From Ichthyophis bannanicus (Eukaryota; Chordata; Amphibia; Gymnophiona; Ichthyophiidae), in the NCBI GenBank assembly GCA_033557465.1, contig JAWIIG010000039.1, positions 2,542,001 through 2,606,000 of the forward strand: DNA of 64,000 nt, in the 5' to 3' direction. Each line of letters opens with the position of its first letter. Positions within the stretch are counted from its first letter, which is position 1. Positions 41,046-51,587 of this stretch are shown here, one piece after another. A program made the position numbers and the translations under genes. The notes under the pieces were generated by a model. It had not been told where the DNA came from. It ran no database searches and saw only the letters and a list, made by a program, of their open reading frames with translations.

Positions 41046-42795
41046 TTGAAAAAAGAGCCAAACGACGAAACCTGGAAACAGCACAAGCACTGGCAAGTCA
41101 AATGCAAGGCATTGATAAAGCAGGCAAAGGGAGAATTTGAGAAGAAGTTTGCTGCGGAAGCAAAAACGCGTAATAAAGACTTTTTCAAGTGCATTTGTAG
41201 CAAAAAACCTGTGAGAGAGTCAGTTGGTCCATTAGATGATACAGGAGTTGAAGGGGCACTAAGAGGCGACAAGGCTAGAATCCATTATAAGTCCCTAGTA
41301 CTAACATTCAAAGCCCTAAGGAACCAGATCACCTCACCCATCAGCAAACTCATTCAAAGACGGCCGTTCAACAGGATCAGGAGATCTAATCAAGCAAACA
41401 CTCTAGAGATCCCCAACATTCTAACTAAGTGCAAAAAGGCTACTGCCAATAGAGCCTTCTCCCTATTTGCACCCATGACCTGGAATGCCCTCCCCACTGA
41501 GCTCCGTTCCACCCCAGACCTATTGTCATTTAGAAAAGCCCTCAAACAACACCTTTTCCTCATCCATTACCCAGAATCCAATCCCAGAAACATCCACCCA
41601 TCCTCACATCCTACACCCTACTCCACCCCACCCAAAATCCAACACCATAAAGAAAATGACTAGCTCTACCACCATATCCCCTCTCTTATTTATTATTGGT
41701 ACTGATCACACATCTTATTGATTAAACCTCTTATAAATATGTTGAAACCAAGCTATACTATATGTATAATTTCTCACCATACTCCATGAATAATTACTCT
41801 GTAATTAGTTACCCCTGTTACCTCCAGGTTATCTCGTCCATGTTCAATGTAAAAACTCAATTGTCCTGTGACATTGCAGTATGTTTTTTGTTCAATTGTA
41901 AACCGCACTGATTTTAATAGCGCGGTATATAAGAGAAGTAAATAAATACATAAAATAATAAATAAATAAATAAAGGCAATAGCGGAGAGAATGAATGAAT
42001 GAATTCTTTGCTTCGATCTTTACTGAGGAAGCTGTAGGGATGTTACCCATGACTGAAGTGGTATTTAAAGGTGCGGAAGAATTGAAGAAAATATTGATAC
42101 ATCGAAAAGATGTATTACAACTATATGATAAACTGAAGAGTAGCAAATCACCTGGAACGGATGATATACATCCAAGGGTGCTGAAAGAACTGAAATATGA
42201 GATTTCAGACCTGCTATTAGTAATCTGTGAACTATCATTAAAATCATCTGTAATACCTGAAGATTGGAGGATGGCGAATGTGATCCAGGAAACTACAGAC
42301 CGGTGAGCCTGACGTCAGTATCAGGAAAAATGGTAGAAACCATCATAAAGAACAAAATTGCTGAACATGTAGATAGATATGGCTTAATGGGAGACAGCCA
42401 ACATGGCTTTAGACAAGGAAAATCTTGTCTTACTAATCTGTTATGTTTTTTTGAAGGTGTGAATAAACAGGTAGACAAAGGTGAGTCAGTTGATATAGTG
42501 TATTTGGACTTTCAGAAAGCCTTTGACAAGGTCCCTCATCAGAGACTTTTGGCAAAACTGAAGAGTCATGGGATAGGAGGCAGTGTACTATTGTGGATCA
42601 GGAATCGGTTAAAAGAAAGCAGAGGGTAGGGCTAAATGACCAATTATCCCAATGGAGAAAGGTGAATAGTGGTGTACCCCAGGGATTTGTGCTGGGTCCA
42701 CTGCTTTTTGACATATTCATAAATAAGCTGGAAAATGGAATAACGAGTGAGGTTATCAAATTTGCAGATGACAGAAAACTATTTAAAGTTGTTAA
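41046..42795 (+). pseudogene. CR1-A ORF2, connector and RT, damaged
   Basis: Motifs: KQAKGEFEKKFAAEAKTRNK (41115), KKPVRESVGPLDD (41200), [LINE-E insertion], MNEFFASIFTEEAVG (41995), KSPGTDDIHPRVLKE (42146), NYRPVSLTSVSGKMVE via a frame change (42292), VYLDFQKAFDKVPHQRLLAK (42498, catalytic Asp), NSGVPQGFVLGPLLFDIF (42666) and KFADDRKLFKVV (42758, DD with Arg where Thr is usual). Relative to copy 2, 29 bp are deleted near 42284 between two gtgatcc-like words, shifting the frame. A stop lies near 42627. Confidence 0.88.
41276..41972 (+). mobile_element. LINE-E 3' part nested in CR1-A
   Basis: It encodes the LINE-E RT C-terminus (YKSLVLTFKALRNQ, RAFSLFAPMTWNALPTELRS, FRKALKQHLFLIHYP), has a hairpin at 41902-41926 and ends in (AAAT)n. 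The five-base aaggc flanks fit a target duplication. It created a false 205-codon chimeric ORF (41046-41663) by reading from CR1-A into LINE-E. Confidence 0.85.
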
Positions 42796-43212
42796 AACTC
42801 CAGCCACCAGCCACCAATGACCAGCCAGCCCTGCAGGGTGCGGGAAGGTAAGCTCCTCCCCACTCCCCACCGGACCGACCAATCACTGAGGCCCTCCCTG
42901 GGCTTTAAAGCTCTCCGCCGCCGCAGGGAAACCCTCTCCACCATGTTGGCCACAGACGACCAGCCAGCCCTGCAGGGAGCGGGAAGGTAAGCTCCTCCCC
43001 GCTCCCCACCGGACCGACCAATCACCGCGGCCCTCCCTGAGCTTTAAAGCTCGCCGCCACTGCAGGGAAACCCTCTCCACCACACCGGCCACCTAAGGTC
43101 AGCCAGCCCTGCAGGGAGTGGGAAAGTAAGCTCCTCCCTGCTCCTCACCGAACCAACCAATCACCGCAGCCCTCCCTGGGCTTTAAAGCTCACTGCTGCT
43201 GCCGCCGCAGGC
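42796..43212. repeat. GC-rich 139-bp tandem array (about 2.8 units)
   Basis: The word agccagccctgcaggg starts at 42823, 42962 and 43101, a period of 139 bp. Each unit holds cc(g/a)accaatcac (a CCAAT box) followed about 25 bp later by ctttaaagctc and a GCC-rich stretch. This resembles promoter monomers of a retroelement 5' UTR. The related array at 63822-64000 is in the opposite orientation. Confidence 0.8.
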
Positions 43213-43560
43213 GGCCCGCATCTGGCAGGCCCGCACCTGAGGGCCAGTCCTTTGGCATGGCCCTTAGGCGTGGGCCATTAACTCTGCTCCCCAAATCTCC
43301 ATAGCTGCCAGGGTCGAGCAGCTCCGACCGCTCCTCCACACTTTGCCTCCTGACCACCACCGTCTCACGAGCACCACTCCTTTACCTTCATGTATCTCTC
43401 CATCGACTTGCTTCCCACTGCTGGCATTGTTCTTCCCTTCCATTACCCGGTTAGAACCTACTACCCATTGTCTACATTGAACTGCTACCAACTGTCTGCA
43501 TCAAACTGGTATAGTACCGCTACCCACTGCCAGCACAGACCTGCTAACCTCCCCCTCTAG
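43213..43560. other. Unassigned sequence between the tandem array and LINE-E RT
   Basis: About 350 bp, C-rich on plus, with no ORF of note. A run of ctacccactg/ctgcc.aact words at 43455-43545 is loosely repetitive. It may be the remainder of a LINE 5' UTR. Confidence 0.35.
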
Positions 43561-43957
43561 GTCAAAATTCTAGAAAAGATTATTCACCAACAAACCCAGG
43601 ACCACTGACTCCTACATAGCAACATTGGTTTCGCCTGCAACACGGTGTGAAAACCCTACTGGCGACGCTTCTGGATAGACTCTCCACAGGCCTAGACAAG
43701 AAGAAACAAGGATTCACCCTGATATTCACGGACATCGCCTCTGCCTTCGACACCATCAATCACAATCGCCTACTCACCCGCCTACATCAAAAAGGTATAA
43801 GGAACCTGGCCCTCAACTGGTTAAAATCATACCTGTCTAATCGCCAGCAACAAGTCTGCATAAAAACACAAACATCCAGAACTTTACAGCAGACACAAGG
43901 AATCGCACAGGGCTCATCCCTCTCCGCCCTGCTCTTCAACATTTATATACAGCCAAT
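43561..43957 (+). pseudogene. LINE-E reverse transcriptase fragment
   Basis: The plus strand carries VKILEKIIHQQTQDH (43563), KTLLATLLDRLSTGLDKK (43650), FTDIASAFDTINHNRL (43725, catalytic Asp) and GIAQGSSLSALLFNIYIQPI (43904). The YADD motif is missing because the element stops at about 43957. Stops precede 43647. It is truncated at both ends. Confidence 0.82.
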
Positions 43958-44179
43958 TGTGGGAAAGGAGGGGCAGGCCAAGGCCTCCGAACAAAGTTAG
44001 ACACTATAGCAGAAACTGATGAGCCTTTGTGTAATAAGGAAACTTACACTAGTATAAATCATTCTGTCTATGGCAAACTTGATTTAGAAATGGATAGTGA
44101 TGACCCCATTTATGGTACTCTTGATATAGATATAGACAGTAATGAAGGCACAGATAGTGACGAAGATACAGGGCTGTGA
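43958..44179 (+). CDS. Unknown short acidic ORF with an ITAM-like tyrosine pair (3' end of an unknown coding region)
   Basis: From the LINE-E breakpoint the frame ending at TGA 44177-44179 is open without an ATG for about 73 codons. Its last 61 codons are polar and acidic and include VYGKLDLE and IYGTLDID, two YxxL units ten residues apart, then SDEDTGL and stop. Tandem YxxL in an acidic tail is seen in immune-receptor and some retroviral Env tails. Noncoding LTR-like sequence follows. I do not recognise it; it may be chance. Confidence 0.3.
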   Translation, partial: CGKGGAGQGLRTKLDTIAETDEPLCNKETYTSINHSVYGKLDLEMDSDDPIYGTLDIDIDSNEGTDSDEDTGL

Positions 44180-44374
44180 AGGTGGCTATAGCCATACTTC
44201 TAATCAGGTAGAAATATATGCTTATTGTAATGTAAGACTAAATTGCAGGACATACATTTTATATAGAAGCTTCTGTCCCTGCAAAAACTGCTGACAGTTA
44301 TTGCAAAAGAGATTAACTAACAAAGTTGTGTACACAGCTACTGTTACCAAAGGTTAGCTTCTGCAAATTTTGGG
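44180..44374. other. Unassigned sequence left of the PLE
   Basis: No ORF. It continues after the PLE at 53406. The two sides were contiguous before the PLE inserted, as shown by the flanking 16-bp repeat. Confidence 0.5.
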
Positions 44375-44390
44375 GACTTTGTGTGTTACA
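44375..44390. repeat. Left target-site duplication of the PLE
   Basis: gactttgtgtgttaca is repeated exactly at 53390-53405. The following g is also shared, so length is 16-17 bp. Confidence 0.93.
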
Positions 44391-46399
44391 GGGGGGACCA
44401 GCGGAGGAAAGACCACAGCCTACCAGATGATATTATTAATAATTCTTTATTAGGGACCCAACTAAACAAGTTTCGGCCGCAGCCTTCGTCAGGGGTCTAA
44501 AAAACAAGAGTACATTAAATCAAACATAAAATTACAAACAAAAAAATTTTTCAAACAAAAAAATATAGGCGTAATACTTGACACATTAGACTGTGTTAAC
44601 ATATTACCAGGAAACCACACAGATAAAACGTCTATGTGGTGTAGTGGACAATCTTCCCAATCTGTAAGAAGTATAAAAATAATAGCCATAAATGAAAGAA
44701 TTATAAGAAATCGTATGATATATACATATAAAAAATCATATAAATGATGGAGGATTATCAATTATATGATGAAAACAGGCAATTAAAATTAAACGGTTTA
44801 AAAATAAATATAAAAGACCAATATAAAAATAGACAACATTGAGCCATTCATTATCTAAAAATAAGGCAAAATGAAGCTAGAGAGATAGATTAATACATGA
44901 ATATAAAAATATAAAGATACAATATAACAAACAGTATAGTGAAGGGAGATATAATGTAACATATAGCGTAATAACGTAGATAATGTACCAATATGTGATA
45001 TATACAAATTACTAAACTGTTGCATATTAAAGGCTAAAACCATCTCATTATCTAAATAAATAAATCGATAAAAATGTGAGGGTTACATTAGAATAATAAT
45101 AAACAATAAACATAAAAGGGATAAAATGTAATACATTGCCTATTGCTACATTAATAATAATGAATAAAATGAATAAACTATTATAAATAAATAGAGTCAT
45201 CAATACCCATGCAAAAATAAAAAAACTGTAAAACATAAATAAAGCATAACACTATCCATATTTAATAGATAAAAATGCTAACCTTAGGTTGCATAAGAAC
45301 AATAAATAATGAGCAGGGGCATAGGTAAAAGAGTTACATTGAGTTTATCTGTAAATAACAGCATCAAAAGACTGGTACAAGAAAACATGGAAAATATAGG
45401 GGAGGAATAATAACTTTGGATAGTGACCGTTGACAAAAAAGGGGGATTTTAAGGACCTTTGATATAACTATATGAATATAAGGAATTGTGTTGTGGACCT
45501 TTGAAATACAATTTATTAGAAAATAACAGTAACCGTTTGTGCATAAACTGAAAAAAGGTTGCAAACTGGAGATGCAACATAAATGGTAAGATAATCCATG
45601 CAGGAGAAACCTTGGAATGTAATAAAAGAGAGTGGTTGAGCTGTATATGTAGCAATCACAAAAACGCCGATTTTACACGTTTAAAAAAAGGCGGGGAAAA
45701 AACGTTGAGAGGTGAGAGCCGCTGAGGATTTAAAGTAACCAACCTGAAAACAAGGGGAGGGAAAAAAATGTTTTTGCCAAAGTGATTAAGCTATGTATCC
45801 GTAGCGATCATAAAGCTGCCGAGATCGCTCTACTGAATAAACAGGAAAAAACTTCATCGTTGGGAAATGGAAAGGCATCGGTCATTAGGAATAACGGTAT
45901 GAAGGAGGGAGGGAAAAAAAGAAGAATTGTACCACAAATGGGTAAGCAGTATCTGTGTACTGCAGAGAAACATTAAATATAGAACCTATTTAAAAGCTCA
46001 TTGTAAAGATGTTATTGATTGTCTGATGTGCATTGTGCAAAGAATTATAAAAAGAGGATAAAAAAGAAAAAAAGTAAGCATAAAAAGAAATTGTACTCAA
46101 GGGATTAGTTTGTAAGCATACAAGATGCCAGCGAGAGTAACCATGTAACACAAACTAATTTAAAAAACGTTATTAAAAATGCCTTAGAAAATGTAAGAGA
46201 AATCTTATCAAAGATTGTAGGGGATATCAAAACAATACAGGACTAAAGACCATCATATGGGAATGCTATAACATTGAAGGAGTTGTCCAGAGGTGTAATA
46301 AATAAACGGCAAAAATAACAGAGGGGGAACATACCTGCACATGAAGTCAGAAACAGGAAATGGCCGCGCAGAGACACATGGGTGCTATTTAAAGGGGTG
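44391..46399 (-). repeat. PLE left arm / terminal repeat (pLTR)
   Basis: About 2.0 kb of AT-rich sequence, nearly identical in inverted orientation to 50331-53350 minus its LINE-E insertion. It contains the hammerhead-like motif at 44455-44497. Small ORFs (for example 45782-45976) occur identically in both arms because of the repeat and are not supported as genes. Confidence 0.92.
44455..44497 (-). ncRNA. Hammerhead-ribozyme-like motif, left arm
   Basis: On minus: stem I strand GACCC, core CTGACGA, one extra A, stem II GGC-tgcg-GCC, core GAAA, stem III CT-tgttt-AG closed by the A-T pair, cleavage T and stem I strand GGGTC. All invariant core bases of a type I hammerhead are present; the extra A before stem II is a deviation. 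Hammerheads are described in Penelope-like elements, where they may process element RNA. Structure is inferred, not tested. Confidence 0.7.
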
Positions 46400-46965
46400 G
46401 AGGGCTCCCCTTACTGGCGTTAGGTACAAACAGCCTTCAAAAGTTGAGGTATTTATTCCTATTTAGCAAGGGCTCACCCTACTAGCATTCTAACATATGA
46501 TCATAAAATATAATTAAAAATAAATGATACAATTACGAATAAAAATAAAAATAAAAATTAGAAAATTTTGACGACATCACTTAAAAATGACAGCCATAAT
46601 ATCATAATGAATTAACAGAGGTGATAAAACGGATGGAGTTCATCAAGCTGAAATGATATTGGTAAAAAAGTGGAAGTTGTGATAAAAAACATATAGGGAA
46701 CTACGTGGGAATATTAGACATATAGGAATAAACATTACACACTATTGTGCATAGAGCCCAAAAGAAGGATTAAAAATTAAAAATTAAAAACATTAAATAT
46801 AATAAATAGTATGCAATTAAGCATAATAGACTAAATGAAAATAAAAATGAAATTACCATAATTAATGATAAAAAAATTTTTTGCAGATGAGAAAATTTGA
46901 TGATATTAAAAAAATAAAAAATAAATAATGCGCGAGGTAGCGTAAGTGATGGCATCACGGGAACT
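46400..46965 (-). other. PLE 3' untranslated region
   Basis: AT-rich sequence between the ORF2 stop and the terminal repeat, with no ORF of note. It is present only once, since the right arm begins inside the terminal repeat. Confidence 0.6.
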
Positions 46966-49107
46966 TCAAAGGAATGCATTATATTCGATTTCTTTATTCA
47001 ATCCTTTTGGAAAAACAGTATCAAGTGAGAAAATGTATCTTTGTTCTTCTTGAATGAGTTTAATATTAAGATTTCCCCCACGAGGGGAGGAAAACAATCT
47101 CCTGATGACAAAAAACTTTATATCATTAATATGGTGTTGGGATTCAATCCAATGTGATACCAAAGGAGCAGTGACAATACGTCTTTTTACGCAACTTTTA
47201 TGTTCTTGAATGCGAGTACGAACAGCACGAATAGTTTTACCAACATACAAGAGAGGACAAGGGCACATTATGACATACACCTCATGAGTTGACAGACAGT
47301 TGGTATAGGCCTGTAATGGATATTGGACATTGGTAGAAGGATGCGTAAAAGAATCTTTTATTTCAATGGCATGTTTGCAGATGCTGCATCTGTTGCATTT
47401 ATAGTGACCTTTTATTTTCTGATGAGACGTGGGAACCGGGGGCATGAATGAAGAAACTAACATATCACCTAAGTTGCGTTGTCTGCTGTGAGCTATTGTA
47501 AGATGTAAGTTTGAAAAACAAGGACGTGTTTGTAAAATATGCCAATGGACTCTCAGGGTTCTTTGTATCTTAGAAGAGAGATGGGAAAATCGGAGTACGC
47601 AAACAAATTTGTCATCAGATTGCTTATCTTTGGGTAGAAGTAACTGTGTTCTGGAGGTAGAACGAGCCCGTGCAAGGCCCTTCTGGACACATTCTTTGGG
47701 GTATCCCCTATTGTAGAAACGTGTTGCCATATGGGATGATTTTTCTTTGAAATCATCTTTGCTAGAACATAGGCGGCGCAATCGCAAAAACTGTGACAAA
47801 GGGAGGTTTTTTTTAAGGTGACTATTATGAAAACTGTCGAAGCGAAGAAGTTTATTACGGTCGGTGGGTTTACGGTAGATGGTAGTGGTAAATCCTTGCT
47901 GTGATTTACCTATGAGAATATCAAGAAACGGAAGTTCTGTGGCGCTGAATTGCATCTTGAATTTTAAATTGGTATCTAAATTGTTGAGCCATTCATGAAA
48001 CTGGTGTAACTGAGAGTCACTGCCTTTCCATAATACCAGAATGTCATCGATATATCGCTTCCAGGAGACAATGAAAGATGCAAATGGACAATCCTGTAAG
48101 TAAGAGTCTTCAAATTGTGCCACATATAAATTTGCTATATCGGGTGCCATGGCTGCACCCATAGCTGTACCCTTTATTTGCTGAAAGAAGCGGCCGTCAA
48201 ACAGAAAATAGTTTTTTGTAAGTGCTATATGAGCCAATTCGACCAGAAAATGGGTCGGGATACGGACGGGTGGAGTGCGTTGATCAAGATATTTAGTAAT
48301 AACAGCAATGGCCCCATCCTGTGGGATATTGGTGTAAAGTGACTCAATATCAAAAGAAACCAAAATGATGTCTGTATGATTGCCATGAAAAGTGTCTAAA
48401 AAATTGATAATGTGTGCTGAATCTCGGACATACGTGGCGATAAGTGGTACGAAGGGACGTAAAAAGATATCTATAAATTGGGGCAGGGGTTCAAGAACTG
48501 AACCGATGCCGGACACTATGGGCCTGCCGGGAGGGGATTGAAGGGACTTATGGATCTTTGGAATAGTGTAAATGGTAGGAATGGTGGGATGCGAAACCTG
48601 CAAATATGAATATTCACGTGGTGTCAAAAAACCGGCATTGAAACCGTACATTAGCAGAGTCTCAATATCTTTTTTAAGGGTTGGGGTAGGGTCATGTGGA
48701 AGTATCCGATAGAAATTAGCATCTGTAAGTTGATTAGTAAGTTCTTCTATATAATAGGCCCGGTCCATAACAACAATACCGCCACCTTTGTCTGCTGGCT
48801 TGATAATGATATCTTGTCGTTCCTTGAGTGTGTGCAAGGCTGACCACTCATCGCGAGTGAGATTATTATACCGACATTTAGATTTTTGTTCCAGGGATGT
48901 GACATCACGAAGAACGCATTCCATAAAGGATTGCAGGGCACTATCGACAGGTCCAGGCGGGTACCAGCGTGACTTATTCCGTATAACCGATGGATCATTA
49001 GACACTGAAGGTTTGTCAGAAAAAAAACAATTTAATCCGTAATTTGCGAAAAAATTTTTGGAGGTCAAGCCTGGTCTGGAAGGCGTCATATTTGGCAGTG
49101 GGCACAA
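46966..49107 (-). CDS. PLE ORF2: reverse transcriptase with GIY-YIG endonuclease
   Basis: An open frame of 713 codons. RT: KPADKGGGIVVMD (103-115), RPIVSGIGSVLEPL (195-208), FDIESLYTNIP (252-262, catalytic Asp), IKGTAMGAAMAP (311-322) and YIDDIL (352-357, catalytic Asp pair), with the telomerase-like thumb after FLDI (394-397). A Cys-rich knuckle CNRCSICKH (571-579) precedes the GIY-YIG nuclease: VYVIMCP (610-616), LYVGKT (620-625), R632, E635 and the SHWIE helix (651-655). This one protein nicks target DNA and copies PLE RNA. The conserved N-terminus lies in another frame (49357-49016), separated at a T8 run. Otherwise intact over 2.1 kb, so a young copy. Confidence 0.93.
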   Translation of the reverse strand: MCPLPNMTPSRPGLTSKNFFANYGLNCFFSDKPSVSNDPSVIRNKSRWYPPGPVDSALQSFMECVLRDVTSLEQKSKCRYNNLTRDEWSALHTLKERQDIIIKPADKGGGIVVMDRAYYIEELTNQLTDANFYRILPHDPTPTLKKDIETLLMYGFNAGFLTPREYSYLQVSHPTIPTIYTIPKIHKSLQSPPGRPIVSGIGSVLEPLPQFIDIFLRPFVPLIATYVRDSAHIINFLDTFHGNHTDIILVSFDIESLYTNIPQDGAIAVITKYLDQRTPPVRIPTHFLVELAHIALTKNYFLFDGRFFQQIKGTAMGAAMAPDIANLYVAQFEDSYLQDCPFASFIVSWKRYIDDILVLWKGSDSQLHQFHEWLNNLDTNLKFKMQFSATELPFLDILIGKSQQGFTTTIYRKPTDRNKLLRFDSFHNSHLKKNLPLSQFLRLRRLCSSKDDFKEKSSHMATRFYNRGYPKECVQKGLARARSTSRTQLLLPKDKQSDDKFVCVLRFSHLSSKIQRTLRVHWHILQTRPCFSNLHLTIAHSRQRNLGDMLVSSFMPPVPTSHQKIKGHYKCNRCSICKHAIEIKDSFTHPSTNVQYPLQAYTNCLSTHEVYVIMCPCPLLYVGKTIRAVRTRIQEHKSCVKRRIVTAPLVSHWIESQHHINDIKFFVIRRLFSSPRGGNLNIKLIQEEQRYIFSLDTVFPKGLNKEIEYNAFL

Positions 49108-49357
49108 AAGAAAAACCTTTTTGTAAAAGTGCTAATTCTGATATGGTAAGAGTAACGGAGGACAGATTAAAAACAGGGAGATCATTGGAACCACTAGGTT
49201 CATTGGTATGTGAATGTGGAGCTAATATTGGTCGTATGAGCGGCTGTAGGGGGGTCGAAATGAACTGCCCCTGCCTCTGCCTCTGCCTCTTCCCCTGAAC
49301 TCCATAGGCGGAAATGAAGTTTTTTTGGGGGGGCGTCGCATTGATTCTTTCTCCCAA
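49016..49357 (-). CDS. PLE ORF2 N-terminal segment, separate frame
   Basis: A minus frame from ATG 49357 encodes FNLSSVTLTISELALLQKGF and FQTRLDLQKFFRKLRIKLFF, the N-terminal conserved block of PLE RT proteins. It closes at 49016 just after eight T (A8 at 49020-49027 on plus). The frame of the 713-codon ORF runs through the same T8. Either one base was gained or lost in the homopolymer, or the frame is shifted during translation. It overlaps the ORF1 end (49222) by 136 bases. Confidence 0.75.
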   Translation of the reverse strand: MGERINATPPQKNFISAYGVQGKRQRQRQGQFISTPLQPLIRPILAPHSHTNEPSGSNDLPVFNLSSVTLTISELALLQKGFSFVPTAKYDAFQTRLDLQKFFRKLRIKLFFF

Positions 49358-50298
49358 AGATCCTCGATTAAAAAATCTTGTGATGTGTTGGGGGACTGAG
49401 GAAGAGGGGTAGAAGCAGGGGAGGCAAACAATTCTTCAGATTCACTTCTGATACGTTTAGTATGCCTCTCGTATGTGTCATTAGTTCTGCGTGTTGGTGA
49501 ATACTTTTTCTTACGTGTAGCTGCATTGTTGCGCAAGGGAGAGCGATATCCATGAGAGGTAGTGGGATCTTCCTGTCTGAATGTGTTAGAGTCGTATTGT
49601 CTAGATTTATGATCTTCTAAATGGGTATCCTTAAAGCTGACTTGACGTGAGCTATTAGATGAAGAGGAGGAAGATGATTTCAGCCACAAATAAACATTTC
49701 CATTTTTGTAATCTAATTCATCTCGTCTATGTTTATCGAGTTTACCCTTTTTCACTTCTTTACGGTATTCTTCTAGTTTAATATTATAATCATCTATAAG
49801 TCTATTAAAATGTCTATCGTCAGATTTGAGGGAATCCATCTTTCTATCCGCTTCTTCCTTGATCTTGTCAGCTTTCTTCTTGGAGGTTTCGGCTAAAAGG
49901 ACCATGAGGTCGAGAGAGCATTTGTTGAGGATTGCGCACCATCGATCAATAAAAGCTTTGTCGTCACGGAACATATTAGGTTCTCTGGTCATTCTTAAAC
50001 CACGTGGGATTCTTTTCACTCTACAATACTGTAATAGACTTGCATAATGGAGTTCATATCGAATCACAGCCTTCCTGGTACGAATCATATCAATCCAACG
50101 GTCTGCGAGGCTTATATCCTCAGCTGCATCCTCTACCAGGGGAGGTTCCTGCAGGAGGCGATTGAGATGGTCTTCAGAATAACTGAAGATATTATCCCAT
50201 TTGGTGTAGGCCATGGTGGTCTTCAAGAAACCGGGGAAGGAAAGAAGAGTATCTTCCGCAAACAGACAACCAGGGGGGACCAGCGGAGGAAAGACCAC
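49222..50298 (-). CDS. PLE ORF1, 358 aa, probable RNA-binding protein
   Basis: An open minus frame upstream of the RT. The N-terminal 120 residues are helical and basic, with YHASLLQYCRVKRIP-like character. Residues about 140-195 are a Lys/Glu-rich predicted coiled coil (KKKADKIKEEADRK). A Ser run follows at about 208-217. The C-terminus is basic, then RG-rich (EFRGRGRGRGRGSSFRPP) ending YSRSYDQY, like an RNA-binding RGG tail. PLE units often carry an upstream ORF1 of unclear role; nucleic-acid chaperone function is an inference. The first 20 codons overlap the terminal-repeat junction. The start could alternatively be the ATG at residue 29. Confidence 0.7.
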   Translation of the reverse strand: MVFPPLVPPGCLFAEDTLLSFPGFLKTTMAYTKWDNIFSYSEDHLNRLLQEPPLVEDAAEDISLADRWIDMIRTRKAVIRYELHYASLLQYCRVKRIPRGLRMTREPNMFRDDKAFIDRWCAILNKCSLDLMVLLAETSKKKADKIKEEADRKMDSLKSDDRHFNRLIDDYNIKLEEYRKEVKKGKLDKHRRDELDYKNGNVYLWLKSSSSSSSNSSRQVSFKDTHLEDHKSRQYDSNTFRQEDPTTSHGYRSPLRNNAATRKKKYSPTRRTNDTYERHTKRIRSESEELFASPASTPLPQSPNTSQDFLIEDLWEKESMRRPPKKTSFPPMEFRGRGRGRGRGSSFRPPYSRSYDQY

Positions 50299-51587
50299 AG
50301 CCTACCAGATGATATTATTAATAATTCTTTATTAAATAGCACCCATGTGTCTCTGCGCGCCATTTCCTGTTTCTGACTTCATGTGCAGGTATGTTCCCCC
50401 TCTGTTATTTTTGCCGTTTATTTATTACACCTCTGGACAACTCCTTCAATGTTATAGCATTCCCATATGATGGTCTTTAGTCCTGTATTGTTTTGATATC
50501 CCCTACAATCTTTGATAAGATTTCTCTTACATTTTCTAAGGCATTTTTAATAACGTTTTTTAAATTAGTTTGTGTTACATGGTTGCTCTCGCCGGCATCT
50601 TGTATGCTTACAAACTAATCCCTTGAGTACAATTTCTTTTTATGCTTACTTTTTTTCTTTTTTATCCTCTTTTTATAATTCTTTGCACAATGCACATCAG
50701 ACAATCAATAACATCTTTACAATGAGCTTTTAAATAGGTTCTATATTTAATGTTTCTCTGCAGTACACAGATACTGCTTACCCATTTGTGGTACAATTCT
50801 TCTTTTTTTCCCTCCCTCCTTCATACCGTTATTCCTAATGACCGATGCCTTTCCATTTCCCAACGATGAAGTTTTTTCCTGTTTATTCAGTAGAGCGATC
50901 TCGGCAGCTTTATGATCGCTATGGATACATAGCTTAATCACTTTGGCAAAAACATTTTTTTCCCTCCCCTTGTTTTCAGGTTGGTTACTTTAAATCCTCA
51001 GCGGCTCTCACCTCTCAACGTTTTTTTCCCGCCTTTTTTTAAACGTGTAAAATCGGCGTTTTTGTGATTGCTACATATACAGCTCAACCACTCTCTTTTA
51101 TTACATTCCAAGGTTTCTCCTGCATGGATTATCTTACCATTTATATGTTGCATCTCCAGTTTGCAACCTTTTTTCAGTTTATGCACAAACGGTTACTGTT
51201 ATTTTCTAATAAATTGTATTTCAAAGGTCCACAACACAATTCCTTATATTCATATAGTTATATCAAAGGTCCTTAAAATCCCCCTTTTTTGTCAACGGTC
51301 ACTATCCAAAGTTATTATTCCTCCCCTATATTTTCCATGTTTTCTTGTACCAGTCTTTTGATGCTGTTATTTACAGATAAACTCAATGTAACTCTTTTAC
51401 CTATGCCCCTGCTCATTATTTATTGTTCTTATGCAACCTAAGGTTAGCATTTTTATCTATTAAATATGGATAGTGTTATGCTTTATTTATGTTTTACAGT
51501 TTTTTTATTTTTGCATGGGTATTGATGACTCTATTTATTTATAATAGTTTATTCATTTTATTCATTATTATTAATGTAGCAATAGGC

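Larger units (their letters stand above)
41034..42795 (+). mobile_element. CR1-A LINE copy (plus), with nested LINE-E
   Basis: It is 5'-truncated inside ORF2 and loses its 3' end near 42795, where GC-rich tandem repeats start. A LINE-E 3' part (41276-41972) is inserted with an aaggc repeat at 41271-41275 and 41973-41977. Confidence 0.88.

Noticed and set aside
41046..41663. 205-codon ORF as a single gene
   Set aside because: It is a read-through from CR1-A into a nested LINE-E with aaggc flanks; not one protein.
45782..45976. 64-codon ORF present identically in both PLE arms (also 50747-50941)
   Set aside because: Its duplication is explained by the inverted terminal repeats. It is short and has no recognisable domain.
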